A stretch of DNA of 64,000 nucleotides. Source: Certhia americana. Its lineage: Eukaryota > Chordata > Aves > Passeriformes > Certhiidae. Location: contig CM031878.1 of NCBI GenBank assembly GCA_018697195.1, positions 9,755,351 to 9,819,350 on the forward strand, in the 5' to 3' direction. The first letter of the stretch is position 1. Every line of letters begins with the position of its first letter. Position numbers and translations under genes: made by a program. A model generated the notes under the pieces. The model searched no databases, was not told the DNA's origin, and saw only the letters and a program-made list of their open reading frames with translations. Below are positions 12,301 through 27,300 of the stretch, piece after piece.

Positions 12301-15300
12301 CTAGCCTCAGTTGCTGGAAAAATTATGGGTATTGGGTATTGTTGAAAGACATTTGAAGAATAATGTAGTCATCAGGCACAGTTAACATTGGTTCACAAAG
12401 AGAAAGTTTTCTTTAATTAAGTTAGCCTTCTATAAGGTCTCCCATTTCCTGGGTGAAGGGAAGGTGGTGGAGGTTGTTCTCCTGAATCTTGGCAAGGTTT
12501 TTGATGCTGTCCTTCACAGCATCTTCCTGGACAAGTTGTCAAGCTGGGGGATGAGCAGGTTCATGGTGTAGTGGGTGAAGAGCTGGCTGAGGAACTGAGC
12601 CCAATGGCTTATAGTGAATGGGGCAACATCTGCCTGGTGCTTGGTCACACCAGTGATGTTCCTCAGGACAGGCTCCTATCCAGGGCCAGCTCTGTATCAA
12701 TGATCTGGATGCTGGAGGTGAATGCACCAGTAGCAATTTGCTGATGATCCAGACTGGGAGGTGTTGTGGATTCTTCTGAGGGACAAGAGGCTTTGCAGAG
12801 GGATCTAGATAGGTTGGAACACTGAGCAATCATAAATGGGCTGAAATTTGGCAAGTCCTAGTGCTGGATTCTTCACCTGGGATGGAGTAACACGGGGCAC
12901 AGGGCTGAAGTGGGAGAGGAGTGTCTGGACAGCTGCAGAGGGAGGTGGTGCTGGCTGTGCTGGGCCCAGGGTGGGTCAGCAGTGCCCCCCAGGACAAATC
13001 CCATCCCAGAGCACTGAGCACGGCACAGCCGGGCCATGCAGGGCACGGTCCTGCTGGGCTCAGCCTTGGGGTGGCCTCAGCCTGGGCCCTGCTGGGCCCT
13101 GCAGGTGGAGGAGGGTGGGAAGGAGGGAAACAAAGCTGGAACCTCCTGTGAGCAGCAGCTGAAGTCTTAGAATATTTTATTTATTAGAATGAAATATATG
13201 AAGTGTTGGGAAACCTACGTATGTTTCTCTTTCTACCAGATTACAGCGACCACATGTCTACCTGCCAGTTCACCTTTATGGCCAACTGGTGCACCATAAA
13301 ACAGGCTGCCATTTATTGGAATCTCAGGTGAGCATAATAATAATAATTTGTAACTTGAAATATTTTAAAGATCACTGTAAACCTTTTTAAAAAAGGTTTT
13401 AAAAGAGATGGCATTTCAATAGGCATTGCAGAAGTTGATTATGAGTCTTAAGTTGTGAAGACAGTCTTTGACATCTAATCTCATGTGAAGTTCCTTCCTG
13501 ACACTGAAATATCACCAAAATACCTTGCGGGGTATCCCTAAAATGACTAGCAAAATCTTAGCATGGAAAGCCAATTCATAAATAGAAAAAATTGTCACTC
13601 TCTGTGGATTGTATATTGACAGTTATACACGTGGTAAAACTATGCCTATCCTTTTAAGCATACAAAAATGGAGAGATGAGGGAATAACATCTTTCTAATA
13701 CTTTGAAATGCTAAGAAAACTAACCCTAGGCCATAATTGCTTAAATTCATTTTTAATATAAGTTGGTAAAATGATTTAATGAGTTGACGATGCTCTTTAA
13801 AAAGTTCAAGAGAAAATGTATATATTGCAGTGTGTTATTTGACTAATCTGTCATCTTTATAATATCTGAAATAACTCCATGCAATCCATGATTTCATTAA
13901 AATTTTCTTTTGTATTATCACTGCTGTTAATTCATGGTTATTATTCCGGAATTACCACTGTTCTTCCAGGAATGGATGATTTAAATTATTGCTTTAACTT
14001 TTACTATAAATGCAAGTGAAACTGTTTGACTGCAATCTCCTATTCATTTTTAACTTAGTTTTTTTCTCTTCTGTTTTTCTCCTTCAGAGTATTGTTACAG
14101 ATCTAAGTTACACTGTTCGTTCCCCAATGCTGGATAAGTGGGAAGGAATTAAGCAACTGAAAGCAGCCCTTTGGGCCTTGGTTAGTAATATATTTACAAA
14201 GTTTAGCAGCTGTTAGTTCTAACTGTTGATTCTTAAATAACTAAGCATAATTCTATAAAATTAAGAAATAAGGGCTTTTTCAAAAAATGTATGATTTTTT
14301 CAAGTTGACATTTTGTTTCTTAACTATACTGAGCATTGAAAATGGTTCACTGCACCTATTTTGGTCTGAGGTTTTTAATTAATAACTGTCTTTTCTTCTT
14401 TTTAACAAATAAGAATAACACATTGCCATATGAATATTAGTATTGAACTGGTAGTTACAAGTTAAAATTTGCCGTGGTCTGAGTTTAATGTATTTACTGA
14501 GGTAGTCTCTAATGTTTCTAGAAGGATGTTGGCTGCCAGTGTTGATCCATGTGTTCATGACACCCTGGTATTTGGGACAGGCAAAAACCTAGTGTTGGTT
14601 TGTATCCAAGCTACACTCCTAAATGTGCTTCTTGTCTTCCCCAAAGTTAATTTTTTAACATTTGTCTGAGGTGCCTGTTACTGGAAGATACTGTAGGTAT
14701 GTTACAAGATACCTGTAAGAGGAATGCCTGTAGGAGGAATGTAAAATGAACAAACCATGATAATGCTGCAGGCTATAGTAGAACTTGCTAAGTGAGGAAT
14801 GCGTAGTAGTTCTAACTTCAAGCAGCTTTAGATATTACACATTGTGTGCTGAGTGCTTTTTTGTATTAGCACAGCTAGTACAGCCAGAAAGGGTATTCAG
14901 ATCTTTTAACTGCTTTGAGATGTGGCTTCATACTCTACCACCAACAAACAAAATCATCAAAGCTTTACGTTGATAGTACTGCAGATCACATTGAGATCAA
15001 AACTTACTTGACAAATTTCATTCCAGGGCAATATCGGATCATCAAATTGGGGTCTTAACTTGCTTCAAGAGGAGAATGTAATTCCTGATATAATGGCACT
15101 TGCTCAACATTGTGAAGTTCTGTCTGTTAGAGGGTATGTGTATCTGATTTATACATAAAATTTTCAGATGGTAGTTGCAATCGGTTTTAAAATAGCTTTA
15201 CCTGATTTACCTGAATACAGATTTGTACTTTATTGGAAACCATTAAAGTCACTGGTGACTGAGTATCATGTATATGACTGGTGACTCAGTTCTATGCAAC

Positions 15301-18300
15301 TGCAGAATTGTGTAGGAAGTCTGAATGAACATGCAGTAAACAAATTAGTATGTGAAAAAAGGTCGATACTGCTTTTCTCCTGTTCTGTAAAGCAACATAT
15401 TTGCTGCTTATATCTCTGTGACAATCTGTTATTCCATCTTTATTAGATATATTTTTAAATATTTAAAAGTATAAATAGATGATATTTTGTCTAATATTGC
15501 TACTACATTGATGTTTGGCCTTTTTTTTGAAAGGTACTTTTTTGCTTTATGTAATCAGGCTCTTTTGATAATTTTTGGTTTTTAATATATCTTGCTCTCA
15601 GATATATTAATTTCTTAAGCTTAAATTGATTTGCAAATCAATTTTTCTATTTTGTGAAGTTTTGTGAACTATTTTTCAGTTTTGTGAAGTTTCTCCTGAA
15701 TTTTGAAACTGTTTTCTTTCAAATGTGAAGTAAGTTTAGTTAAATTAGGTGCTATTATTGTTGCTCTTTTTTGTATATATACATTCAATACAGAACCTGT
15801 GTCTACGTGCTTGGTCTAATAGCCAAAACTAAACAAGGATGTGATATTTTGAAGCATCATAACTGGGATGCAGTGAGACACAGTCGCAGACAACCTTGGC
15901 CAGTGGTCCCTGATGACATGGAGCAGCTCTGCAATGAACTTTCTTCTATACCCAGCACTCTTAGCTTGAACTCTGAGTCTACCAGTTCTAGGCACAACAG
16001 TGAAAGTGAATCTGCTCCATCAAGTAAGTAATCAGAACGCCAAAACAAGCAAAACGGAGCAAAAGGAGAAAAAGGAACGAGCAAACGAAAAAAAACTGCA
16101 AAGAACCCAAACCACCACAAACAGCGTTTTGGTGTTCTTACCAGCTTTTGGCAGGATGACGTTCAGATCAATGGAATATATGTGGTCTTTCAATAAAGTA
16201 GTACAAGCAATAGAGCAGTTGCGCCCATTCAGAGAGATGCAGACAAGTCAGAGGGAGTGAAACAGTGTCTTAGCTTCACATTTGGTGTAGATGAAAAAGT
16301 TTTGCATGGGGTTAGGAGTTCCTAATTTTTATGTCGAGTCCTGGCAGTTTGCTGTAACATGCTGCAGCAACTGCCTGGCCTAGGTATAAAGATACGCTTG
16401 ATTGTCCTCAAAGGAATATTCTAGAAAATAAGTATTTATGTTCTCTGGGTGTACACATACGCACAAAATTTTGCTGTATTTAAATTATTATGTATTTCAA
16501 GTACCTAATGCATTTTCTTATTTTCTATGGATATTTGAAATTTAAATTAAGAAATATACCATATTTTGGTATCCTTAAAGGAGTTCTTAGGTTGTAATCC
16601 TAGTAGCTGGATGTTTATGCTGAAAAAAGATAGTGTGGCTTTTCTCTTGAAGCACTGAGATCTTCAGCTCAGTTACTCCTCAAGATAGCTAATTTGCACC
16701 AAGTTCTGCAGAAAAAAAGAGGAGTTAAAGTTGCAGTAAATTGCATAGACTCCCACTTGAGCTTCTATAGAATGACTTCCTGTTTTGCAGCATAGTTTGT
16801 AGACTTTGAAGAAATGCCTGTTTTGTGTGACAAAGTCTCATATAATTTCAGGTATGTTCATCATGGAGGATGACCGTTTTGGTAGTACTTCCACTAGTAC
16901 TTTCTTCCTAGATATTACTGAAGATGCAGAACAAATATTTTATGACAGACCTGGACCTTCAAAGGACAAAGACCGTAGTCCCTTTCCTTTTTTTTCTTCT
17001 AGTAGACTTGTGAAAAATCGTATTCTAAACTCTCTTACTCTGCCTAATAAAAAACACAGAAGTAGCAGTGATCCAAAAGGAGGAAAGCTGACATCAACTG
17101 ACAGTAAATCAGGCCTGAGGCGAAATCGCACAGTAACAGAACCTAGTGGTAGCATAGACTTTCCTGCTGGGGAAGAGTTGAACCCTGTTTTCAGAGTTCC
17201 AAAAATCCAGACTTTACGATTAGAAACTTCTTTTGTTGGAAGTAAGCATGTGGAAGATACCGACTGTACTCAGAGTATTGGAGAAAATGATCTGAAGCTG
17301 CCAAAAGGTCTTGGAAATGAAATTCATCGGGAAAACACAAGCAAAGAAAGGCTAATAGGAGATGGTACTACACAAACACATTTCAAGAGCCGTAGCTTAA
17401 GTTTTAATACAGATACCACAACTAGTGGTATAAGTTCAATGAGCTCTAGCCCTTCAAGGGAGACTGTAGGTGTGGACACTACAAATGTAGATACTGACTG
17501 TGGAAGTTTGAGTACTGTCGTAAGCACAAAAACAGTTAAACCAAGTCACTGTTCAACACCACAGTCTAACCACCTGCCTCTCTCAAAATCCAACTCCGTA
17601 TCCCTGGTTCCACCAGGGTCTTCTCATACCCTTCCCAGAAGAGCCCAGTCTCTTAAAGCTCCTTCTCTTGCTACAATAAAAAGTCTTGCTGACTACAACT
17701 TCAGCTACACAAGTTCTCGAGATGCATTTGGCTATGCTACACTAAAGCGCCTGCAGCAGCAGAGGATGCATCCCTCACTGTCTCACTCAGAAGCCCTGGC
17801 ATCTCCAGCAAAGGATGTGCTGTTCACTGACACTATCACCATGAAGTCTGGCAGCCTGGATTCTCGACTAACCCCAAGCCGGTAAGAAATTATTATGTGC
17901 TCATTTTTTATTTCAGTGATGTAAGAATAACATTAGTGTCTTCCTAATACTATTTTTTTATCTGCACCTAAAAGGGACTATTGTTGCAAGGTGATTGAAA
18001 GCAGTACCGGTATTAAGTGAATAACAGAAGGATAATTCTCGACTTTGTCAGAGAATTCTCTGTCAGAGAAGCCCAGCTTTCATAGATGTACTCAACCCCT
18101 TATACTGCTGTTAGTGACAAAGGAAAAAGTTTCCTTTTATCACATTTACTTCCTGTTTTAACTTTCTTAATATAATATAAAAATGCAATTGCACTGCTAG
18201 CATTATTAAAGTGGCTAACATTATTAAAGTTGCAAACACACTGAATTGCTCATGAAGTCAGAGCTATATTTCAGAACAGAATTTTCTCCATGTCACTTGG

Positions 18301-21300
18301 GGAGGTTTTAGGACAGGGCCTCCTGCCAATATGCTATATTGGTGTTCACTGTGGCACTGAGGGCAGTGATGAGATACTGGTACCACTGACAGGAATGTCA
18401 GTTTGGCTTCTTAGCTACAGCAGATCAAAGATTTTACTCATAGCATTTATTTTTAGATGGCAGTGTCACCTCTTTATTTTTGAGCAATATTATATGTTCT
18501 GAAGACTAATTAGATAGTTATATAAGATGTCTAGCTCTTGACATTGACACTGTTCCCAGCTGCAACAGTCACTGCTTAATAACCTTGCCTTAAAAGCTCT
18601 TGTATTAAGTTTTTCCTTTACATCATCTTTTTAGCTAGTGCATTGGATTTTCACATTACTGTTGAAATGGAAAAGGCACTTTTATCTCTGTTCTTACCTT
18701 ATCATCTCTCAAATGAGAGGAGGGGGAGACACTACCAGTACGTGAGTCATCTCCTTACTGCAGAAAAAGCAAATGCTCAGTCCTTGAGCTGCCCTCCTTA
18801 TACCCAGTTGAGTGTCTATGTCCTGATTATAAAAAAGCATCTCTTTGTTGATATTTTCACATCATCCTGGGAAGGTGCTGCGAGAGTGGCAAGTAAGTTC
18901 AAGTAAGTTAGAGCTAGGCTGAGTATGTTGGTTAGACTAAGGATGATTTAGTAGTTACCCTGTGCAATCCTGGAAATAGGAAGTGCCATTCCTTGCTGTG
19001 TCACTGGCATCCTGTGCTAGTGCAGGAACAAGTGGGTAGTACAGGTTCTGTAATGGCTGTAAGTAATATTTTACCATTCCTTGCAGTCATGCCCTTGATG
19101 GCAGAGCAGCCTTGCTGTAGTGGACTTTGATCATGCAATATCATACAGACTGTTCTGGTGCTTAGCTGTTCATGTTCTCTTCTGTCAGTGGATAAAGTCA
19201 AGGATTTGAGCTGACCTGCTTAACACTGAACTGAAATGTCTGGAGTGCTTGTATCTCTGAGAAGGTTAAATAATTGCAGACATTTAGATTCTGTTAGTTG
19301 CTAATATAATTGATTGGAAAGACTGCAGTGAAACTAGTGCATGTTTTTCTTCCTGTTTGTGCTGTGTCCCCACTGAAAAATTATGGTCCTTATAATTTCA
19401 GATCATGTTTACTAATAAATTCAGAGTACATTTACTGATCCAGCTAAAACTGTCCTTAGCTGCATTTTAAAACATAAACTATAAAGAAAAATTCTGTCCT
19501 TTTTAACTAACAAATCAATTTTTCTCTCAGTCTTCAGAAAATTTTCATTTACGGTTTATTGACAGATTTATGTGTTAGTAGCAACGAACACTCACAGATT
19601 TACTTTTGCAATGTTCTTGCTTCTTTTTATTCAGAAGGTTAAAAAGCTTTTTCTTTGCATAAATGTTGTAGGATAAACTTTCCACCTTTGTCTTTAAAGA
19701 CCAGCCAGAAATACTAGCATAGGTATCTTGGATACTGATGGTGCCTCTCACCCTACCACCTGCAGAGATTCATGAAAACTTGGTGGTGTTTATCACTACT
19801 AATGCTGTATCTATTAGCTTTCCTAAGAAAAGCAGGGACAAATGTTTGGGATTAATACTTCTATCTTTAATTTATGTTGAGAGTAATTATAAAATGTTTT
19901 ATTATGAAACATTTAATACAGTTGGTAACTTCTTGAGTTTTAAGATTACACAATTATTTAAGTTGGAAAAGACCCTTGAGTCCAGCTATTAACACAACAC
20001 GTCCCAGTCCTCCACTAAACCATGTCCTTAACTGCCACATCTACATATCTTTTAAATGTCTTTGGGAATGATGATTCAACTGCTTCCCTGGGCAGACTGT
20101 TCCAATGCTTGACAACCCTTTCAGTGAAGAAGTTTTTCTTAGTATCCAATCTAAACCTCCTCTGGCACAACTTGAGGTCTTTTCCCTCTGTTTTTTGAGG
20201 TATGGCTTGACTTCTGCTGTGAGCCCACTGGTACTTGTCACTAGCATTGGTCAGAAATATCAACAAGAAAACTATTGATGTCCTCTACAGTTGTATTTCG
20301 GGCATTTCCATTGCATAATAATTTCTTGAACCTTCCATGGTCAAACTTTGATAATTCAGTTTTATCTTAATATATATCCCATCTGTAGGAATAAGTGGAC
20401 ACTTTATTGTCCATCTAAAATAAAAAATTGATAGAAAACTTCCTCCAAGACAAAAAGTTAAAAGTCAAATGTTCGCTTTACCCTCCAGTGTGTCATAATT
20501 TGCAGTAAAAATTCACTGTTCCTGAGGTGTGTCTTTTTATTAGGAAGCTTTAATCCAATGCATATAGGCCATCTACATAGATTGGTTATCAGAAAACATT
20601 TTTAGGTCTTTAGGTTTGATGAGAAGTGAAATGACAGATATCCAAATGTGAAATTTCTATCATCAGGGCTCTGGTCAGCACTGAGGACTTCTTCTCTATC
20701 CTCCTCTCTCCGGTCTCATTTTCCCATCCTATTTCTTTCTTTGTTCTTCTGGCTATTTGTCACAGTCAGCTCTGTCAATGTGCAGGTTTAAGTTTGTTCT
20801 TTGTGCATTCATGTTGAGCAAATACACCATCTCTGCTTGGGTGACCTGCTGGGTGGCTCCACTGGAGTACGGGAGAAAAATTGTGTATCACTGGTAGGCA
20901 CAAGGTGTGCCTTTGCAGGGATGTGCCTGCTCAGCTCAGAGTTTGTGAACATCCAGGAATTACACGTTCAGTGGATTTCAGAGTTAGGTAGTTGGGAGTT
21001 CAGAAGCCCAAATCTTTACTGGCTGTGCCTGGGCTGTTAATATTGAAAGCTAGAATGCTGAAGAAAATGCGTGCATTTGCAGGATGGGCAGGAGCTCCTG
21101 TACCAAGAATTATAAAGAAGGAATTTTTATTCCAGGAGCTGCCAAACCATGCAAGACAATATGAGGCAGAAAAAGCAGGGAGCCTATAGCTATAATTTAT
21201 CCTAACAAGCTCTGAGATCTGGAGAGGGAAGATGAGGATGGTCTTTTTGTCAGCAGTCCTTCTTACTTTTAAATGTGCCAGAATGAGAAAGTAACTGCAA

Positions 21301-24300
21301 TTGTGATTTGTTTGTTTCAATGTTACAGGTTCATGAAAGCTTTAAGTTATGCTTCGTTAGATAAAGAAGATTTATTAAGTCCTATTAACCAAAACACACT
21401 TCAGCGTTCCTCCTCTGTTCGTTCCATGGTTTCTAACGCTACCTATGGTAGCTCTGATGATTACATTGGCCTTGCTCTCCCAGTGGATATCAACGAAATA
21501 TTTCAGGTTTGTATGTGTTAACAGTTTTGGTTCATTTGCGTTTTCATACTGAACGGCAGTCAGCTGTTGCCTTTTCATTAGAATAGATTAAATCCAGAGA
21601 AATGAGAAAAAATGGATGTGGTACTTTAAAGAAATGCATTTTGGAGAACTAGAGTTTCTTTTCTAACTGTTCTTCTAATCTGTTTACACTATAACACTAG
21701 GTGGCTTTGTGATTTAAAGGCAAATAATGGCAAAGTCTGTGTTAGGGGCATGTTAAACAGTGGTGACAAATTTGCTGTCATAAAATTTTTAGTTGACATC
21801 TGGCTTTTATACTAAAATTAGCATAGTCTGCACATTCGCTAATTGTGCTTTAGCCAACCAATAATTGACATGTTCATCAGTCATCTATAAATTATGTACA
21901 TTAACTCCCTGCTACCATGATCTGTATTAAATAATAGATTATTTTTTTATATATCATTATAGTACTAAATTATATTTTCTTAACTTTGAAGATATATATA
22001 TTTAAGTTAAATTATTTAAGAGATTATTTTAAGTGTCTCAGCAAATCCCTTCCTGTTTCTAGTTGGTAGAAACACATTCCCATTTAACAAACTGATGCAT
22101 CATAGAGTTTAATATTCTGTTACTTTATTATCAAAACCAGGATGTGGTCTATATCAAACGTGAAAGTGGATATTCCTTATCTTTATTTTACTTAGACTTT
22201 GCCTTTCAAATAAAAATAAATTTCTTACTAATCTCAGAAAATTTCCAAACATAGAGCAAAATCATGTTATATCGTGTATCTGCTTTCTGTTATGAAATGA
22301 CTACTTTTTCTTTCTCCTTCACAGTCTTTGTGGCATACTTGTTACCTTATTGCATCTCTCTCAGGTCTTTTTGTAGTTCAGACATGCCTCAGCTCTACAT
22401 CCTACAGGCAGCTTTTTAGATGTCCTTGTTGCTTTTGTACTGCATTCCCAAGCTCTCCAGTGGTGTAGCATTATCATGGACAGATTATGAATGGCCACTG
22501 TGGGTCACTGATTTCCTTACAACCTGTCACCACCATTTTAACTTTCATGAGCCTTTGTTAATAAATGTTCATTCAGAAATGTATATTTTCCTCATTTGGC
22601 TTTTGTTTAGTACTCAGAAGCTCATTCTTAATTTCTTCCTCTGATGTTATCTTTTTCCTGATGTAAAAGATGGGCAACATTTAATTTCCTCATAAAATTG
22701 ATTTTTTTTCTTGTGTTTGATTATCACCTCTGTTAGTTTTAATTTTCACTTGATATTCCAGGTAAAGGAAACTCCGTATTTCCAAAAGAAAACCACACCT
22801 CCATTTGATGAGCATGGATCTAGGGTCTTTACATCTGATGCAGGAGGTACTGATTTTATTCCTCTCCTGTGGTTTTCTGTTGTTTATTGCTATATTGGAT
22901 GGGTTGTTGATTTATTTGTTAATTTATCTTTCAGTCTATCTTACAGAAAACATCATTTTAGCTGGTAAGCTCTGAGGACTGTGTTCTGGAATCAGGATAG
23001 TAGGCCATTAATTCCCTCTTTTATTTAGTTTGAGCTGTGTGTTTGCTTCAAAGTTTGATCCTGCTCTAAAAAATGAAGCAGGAAAGCCTGCATATCTCTG
23101 ATGATGTGAGCTAATGTGGCTCAAAGTCTGGTGGTGATGCTGTATTACAGCAAGTAACAAAATCTAAGCGTATATGAATCCCACATATTGAGCTATTTTC
23201 CTTTGATTACACATTCATTTATAGGAACTTACTATGGTGTTAGATGTGTATTTCAGACAGTAGGTTGTCTTTCTGTGATGCATCCATGGTAATTGATCAG
23301 TGAAGGTGAGGGGATGAGAGAATTGATAGTGCTCTAATGACTGGCTTGCTCTGGAATGTACGTCCTATTACTCCAGAGAAGTCAGAAATCTGCAGGGTCT
23401 TAGTTTGTGTTTTTTCAACTGAAAAAAAAGGAAGGCTTGACAATGTTTTAATAGTTTATTAAGATAGCTGTTGCCCTATTATTTTTTGTTTGTTTGTTTT
23501 TCTTTTTTCTCTCTTTCATATTAATATTATCCACAAAGTTGATTTTGCTGATTCTGAAAGTGGGTTTCTGTAGTTTGCGAAGTTTCAGTGTAAAGTAACG
23601 CTTTTTCAAAATTGTATTTGTTTGTTTTTCCACCCAGGGAAGAGCATGTCACTAAAGTGTCTTCTGCTTGTTTCTGCATTGCTGAGTCTAGTTTCTTCCT
23701 GTCACGGTCACTAAGTTACAGTTTTTTTAATTGTGTTTTTTTTTGCATTGGTGCATGTGTAATTTCATTTCTGGTATATTGTTGTATGAATCTTATTTGA
23801 CACTATGAAAATCGGTAAGGTATTGGTGTTATGTGGGTATTAGTAATGTTGATACCAGGTCAGGATTTACCACTTACCTTCTTACAGTGTGTGTACTTAG
23901 ATGTTGAATTCTGTCCTCTGCAATGTTTTGTTGTTTATAATAAGTTGGGACTAAAACTTTGTCTCTTTCTCAAATGCTAACAATCTTGGGAGCTTAATCA
24001 CTCAAAAAAACCCAACTCTGTAGGTCTTCACATGCACTCCATCCCCAGGCTTAAAAGGCTTGAAAGCGGAAATTAATTGTAAGAGTTACTGTTGGTTGCT
24101 TGGTTTTGTGGGTGTTTTTTTTGATAACTGAATGTTATCTACAGGTCTTCCATCAGGTGCAAGTGATGTTGTCAAAAGCCCTTTTCAGATGCTTCGCCAG
24201 CAGATCAGTCTCACAGAAATAATGAATACCAGCCGTTCAGATGCCTGTCAGTTCTTAGAAGGTACAGAGGACACAGGACTCCAGGAGCACACAGATGAGA

Positions 24301-27300
24301 ACTGTCTTTACTGTGTCTGCATCCAGATTCTGGGTTATCAGCCTAACACCAAAGTGAGCTCTTCCTATAATCGTACAGGTTAGTGTTGCTTGAGAAATGT
24401 GATAAAACTGAGTATACTGAGTGAGTATACTGGCTTTTGTTTATCTTTAAATAATCTGGAAAGGTTTTGTTTAACTGACTGTTGACCTTAAAATTATTTC
24501 TCCTATAATCTCATTGTGCAACCATGCATATTACTATGGTCATTTCCACCTTGCCAGTTTTTAATGTTAATAGGAGTAGGCGCCTGCATGTTTCTTTAAT
24601 ATTCCTAAGAGCATGTCAAAATAAAAAATTTGAAACCTTATTTAGTACTTAAAATGCGTGTTCTGAAAACTGACACTTGCTGCTCAACTAATGAAAAGTG
24701 TGACATCAAGTCTGTGCCGTAAAATACAACAAAGGAAGTCCATGGAGTCTGTTGAAGCTGTGCTGTAATTTCTGGGATTTAGTCATCTTGTCTCGTATTT
24801 TGAGATTCAGATGAGATTCAGAGTAATTTTTTCTAATCTTCTCTGCAGAGCTTGCAGTTACATGCCTTCTGTCAATTCCTGTGATGAAAAAATGATGCAG
24901 TAGTGGATGCTTAGTAGTAGTCCTCACGTTTTACAGCACTGTTAGGCATTTATTAGTAGCAGTGCTGGCAAAGGGGATGATGCACAAATGTGAGGAATGG
25001 CTCAGAGAGCTGAGCTGGAGGTCAGGTTCATTAGCGAGAAGGGGTGGCAAATAAAATCCTAGCTGTAGTTACAAGTGCAGCAGAGCCTGGCTCTTCCCAG
25101 AGCCCTTCCTGCAAACACCTGTGTGGACAAAAAGCTGTGTGAATAAAAAGAAGTCTGCACATGCAGAAGCATCTCTATTGTGTTACATAAAACAGACATG
25201 GATACAGCAGTACTATGTGTGATGGCTTCTTGGGCTTCCATGAGTGTCTGGAAGAGACTCCCCTCATGTATATTAAGATTTTTTTTTTAAATCAATTTTG
25301 GAAGAGTTTGAGTATGATTTGTCCAGAATCCACCATCTAGTTCTCATCTGATTTTATGCGTAGTATTTAGTGCATCAGTATCTTGCATGTTTGCCATTGC
25401 TGAAAAATAATGAAAATATGTGAATTGAGGAAAGTGTGAATAACAAAGGTACAACATCTTGTTTATATCAGATTTTTCAGACATTCCATATACTGACTGG
25501 TGTGGGCAGACCATTCACAATCACTTAGATGTGCATTCCTCCAAATTTTCTGGAATTTCAGGCTGTAGTGATGCAGTATCCCATGGTTCAGCCAGCAGCA
25601 CCAAGAGTACAGATCTTGTATTAGGTAAGTTTGAAAGCCTTATGATTACTATTTTAGGCATTGTTAAAAAATTGTATTTCACTTATGTTCACTGCAACAA
25701 ATAAATGCTCTTTATTAGATAAGAAACAACCAAATAAATCTGAATAAAAATATCATTCATCTCCAGGTGGGAGAATACAATTCTAAACTCATCTCCCTCT
25801 GCTATACGGCATTTCTGCAGATTTTTCAATACCTGGCATTACAAGCAAATGGATTACCTTTTTTTTTCTACAGAAGTTAATTTCAAAAAAAGTCTAAGAA
25901 TTACTGAATTACTCTAAAGAGAGACTTTTCTTATATACTTGTGTATTGTATTTTGAATTAGGATTTTTTTTATGAAGTAGGTGGTTTTTAAATTCTCCAC
26001 TATATGATAGAAGCTCATCTAGTTTGCAACATGGTTTAGTGGTAACAATACTACTGTAACTTAATCTTGCAGGTTTTTTTCTTTTAAATGATGGAAATAT
26101 TTTTGAAAAGGTAAACTGTTCAGATTACTGAAAATAGTGGTGTTCTAATTTCAATAGAAATATTTTTGATAGCTCAGAATACGTATGTACATATGTGTGT
26201 TCATGTGTGTATAAAGTGCATAAATAGACTTATAATGTATGTTTAGTTCAGTCAAAGACAGTTCTGTTTAAATCCACACTGTTTTATTTGTTTTACTAGG
26301 AGTAAAGTCAATCCCAGATGACACACCAGTGTGCAGGATACTTCTGCGGAAAGAGGTCTTACGTTTAGTTATCAATTTGAGCAGTTCAGTAGGAACTAAG
26401 GGCCATGAAACTGGACTTCTGACGTAAGTTCAATACATTAGAGATGCTTTAGCAACACTTAGTCATAAGTATTCTCTTAAGGTCTCAGGGACAGTGAATA
26501 ATCTCACTTCTCAAAAGTTGTCAGGCAGATATGATTGGATGTAATGTAGAAGCTAAACAAATAATCTTAACATTTTTGCTCTTTATTTAGTATTTTACTC
26601 TTAACCAAACTTTTTAAAATCATTAATTCAACTGTAGTGATTACATACCTAGTGTAGCATGTATCTTCAAAAAAGAAACTTTTTCCGAATAATAGATAAG
26701 TACAACAAACTGAAAGTGACTTCTTGAGAAACCCAGCTCTACTTTAAGCAGGAGTACCACTCTTGAAAGTAGCTTACTTTAAAAAAAATATTGAAATATA
26801 GGAATAAATCCAGGGACTAAATGTTATAAAACCTGTAGGTTTCTGGGCTAGTGACATTGGAAACCGACAACTGCTAAAACAAAATACAGGAATGTGTGGT
26901 TGAGTTCCAGAAATGCTTCCAGGTTTTAAAAATTAGTTTAATATTTTTCCATATATTTATCACTGCTGTATGTGTGGATGCCAATTATTTGATACACTGT
27001 TCTCTTTATAAGTCTCTTATTTTAAGCCTAGGCAATCACAGTAATTCTGTACAATTTACAAGTTGTATATTCTATTTCATCTCACTAGTGTAGATTTATT
27101 CTGTTTTTGTACAACATAATGCTGTCTGTTGTCGTTGTCTTACTTGGTCAGTTCTAGGATTTATGATGCCTATTACCGAAGAATTAATGATGACAATCTT
27201 ACTGAAAAGTTTGGGGTTTTTTTAATACAATGGAAATCTGTTGAAGACTTACAACATTTTGTTTATTCTCTTGTTCAGAATTAAGGAGAAGTATCCCCAA

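Noticed and set aside
12230..13000. Endogenous retrovirus pol remnant
   Set aside because: The RT blocks and the endonuclease order are those of a non-LTR CR1 element. No LTRs, primer-binding site or integrase seen.
20015..20266. 83-residue minus-strand frame as a possible host gene
   Set aside because: It is the C-terminal block of CR1 ORF2, a dead LINE fragment.
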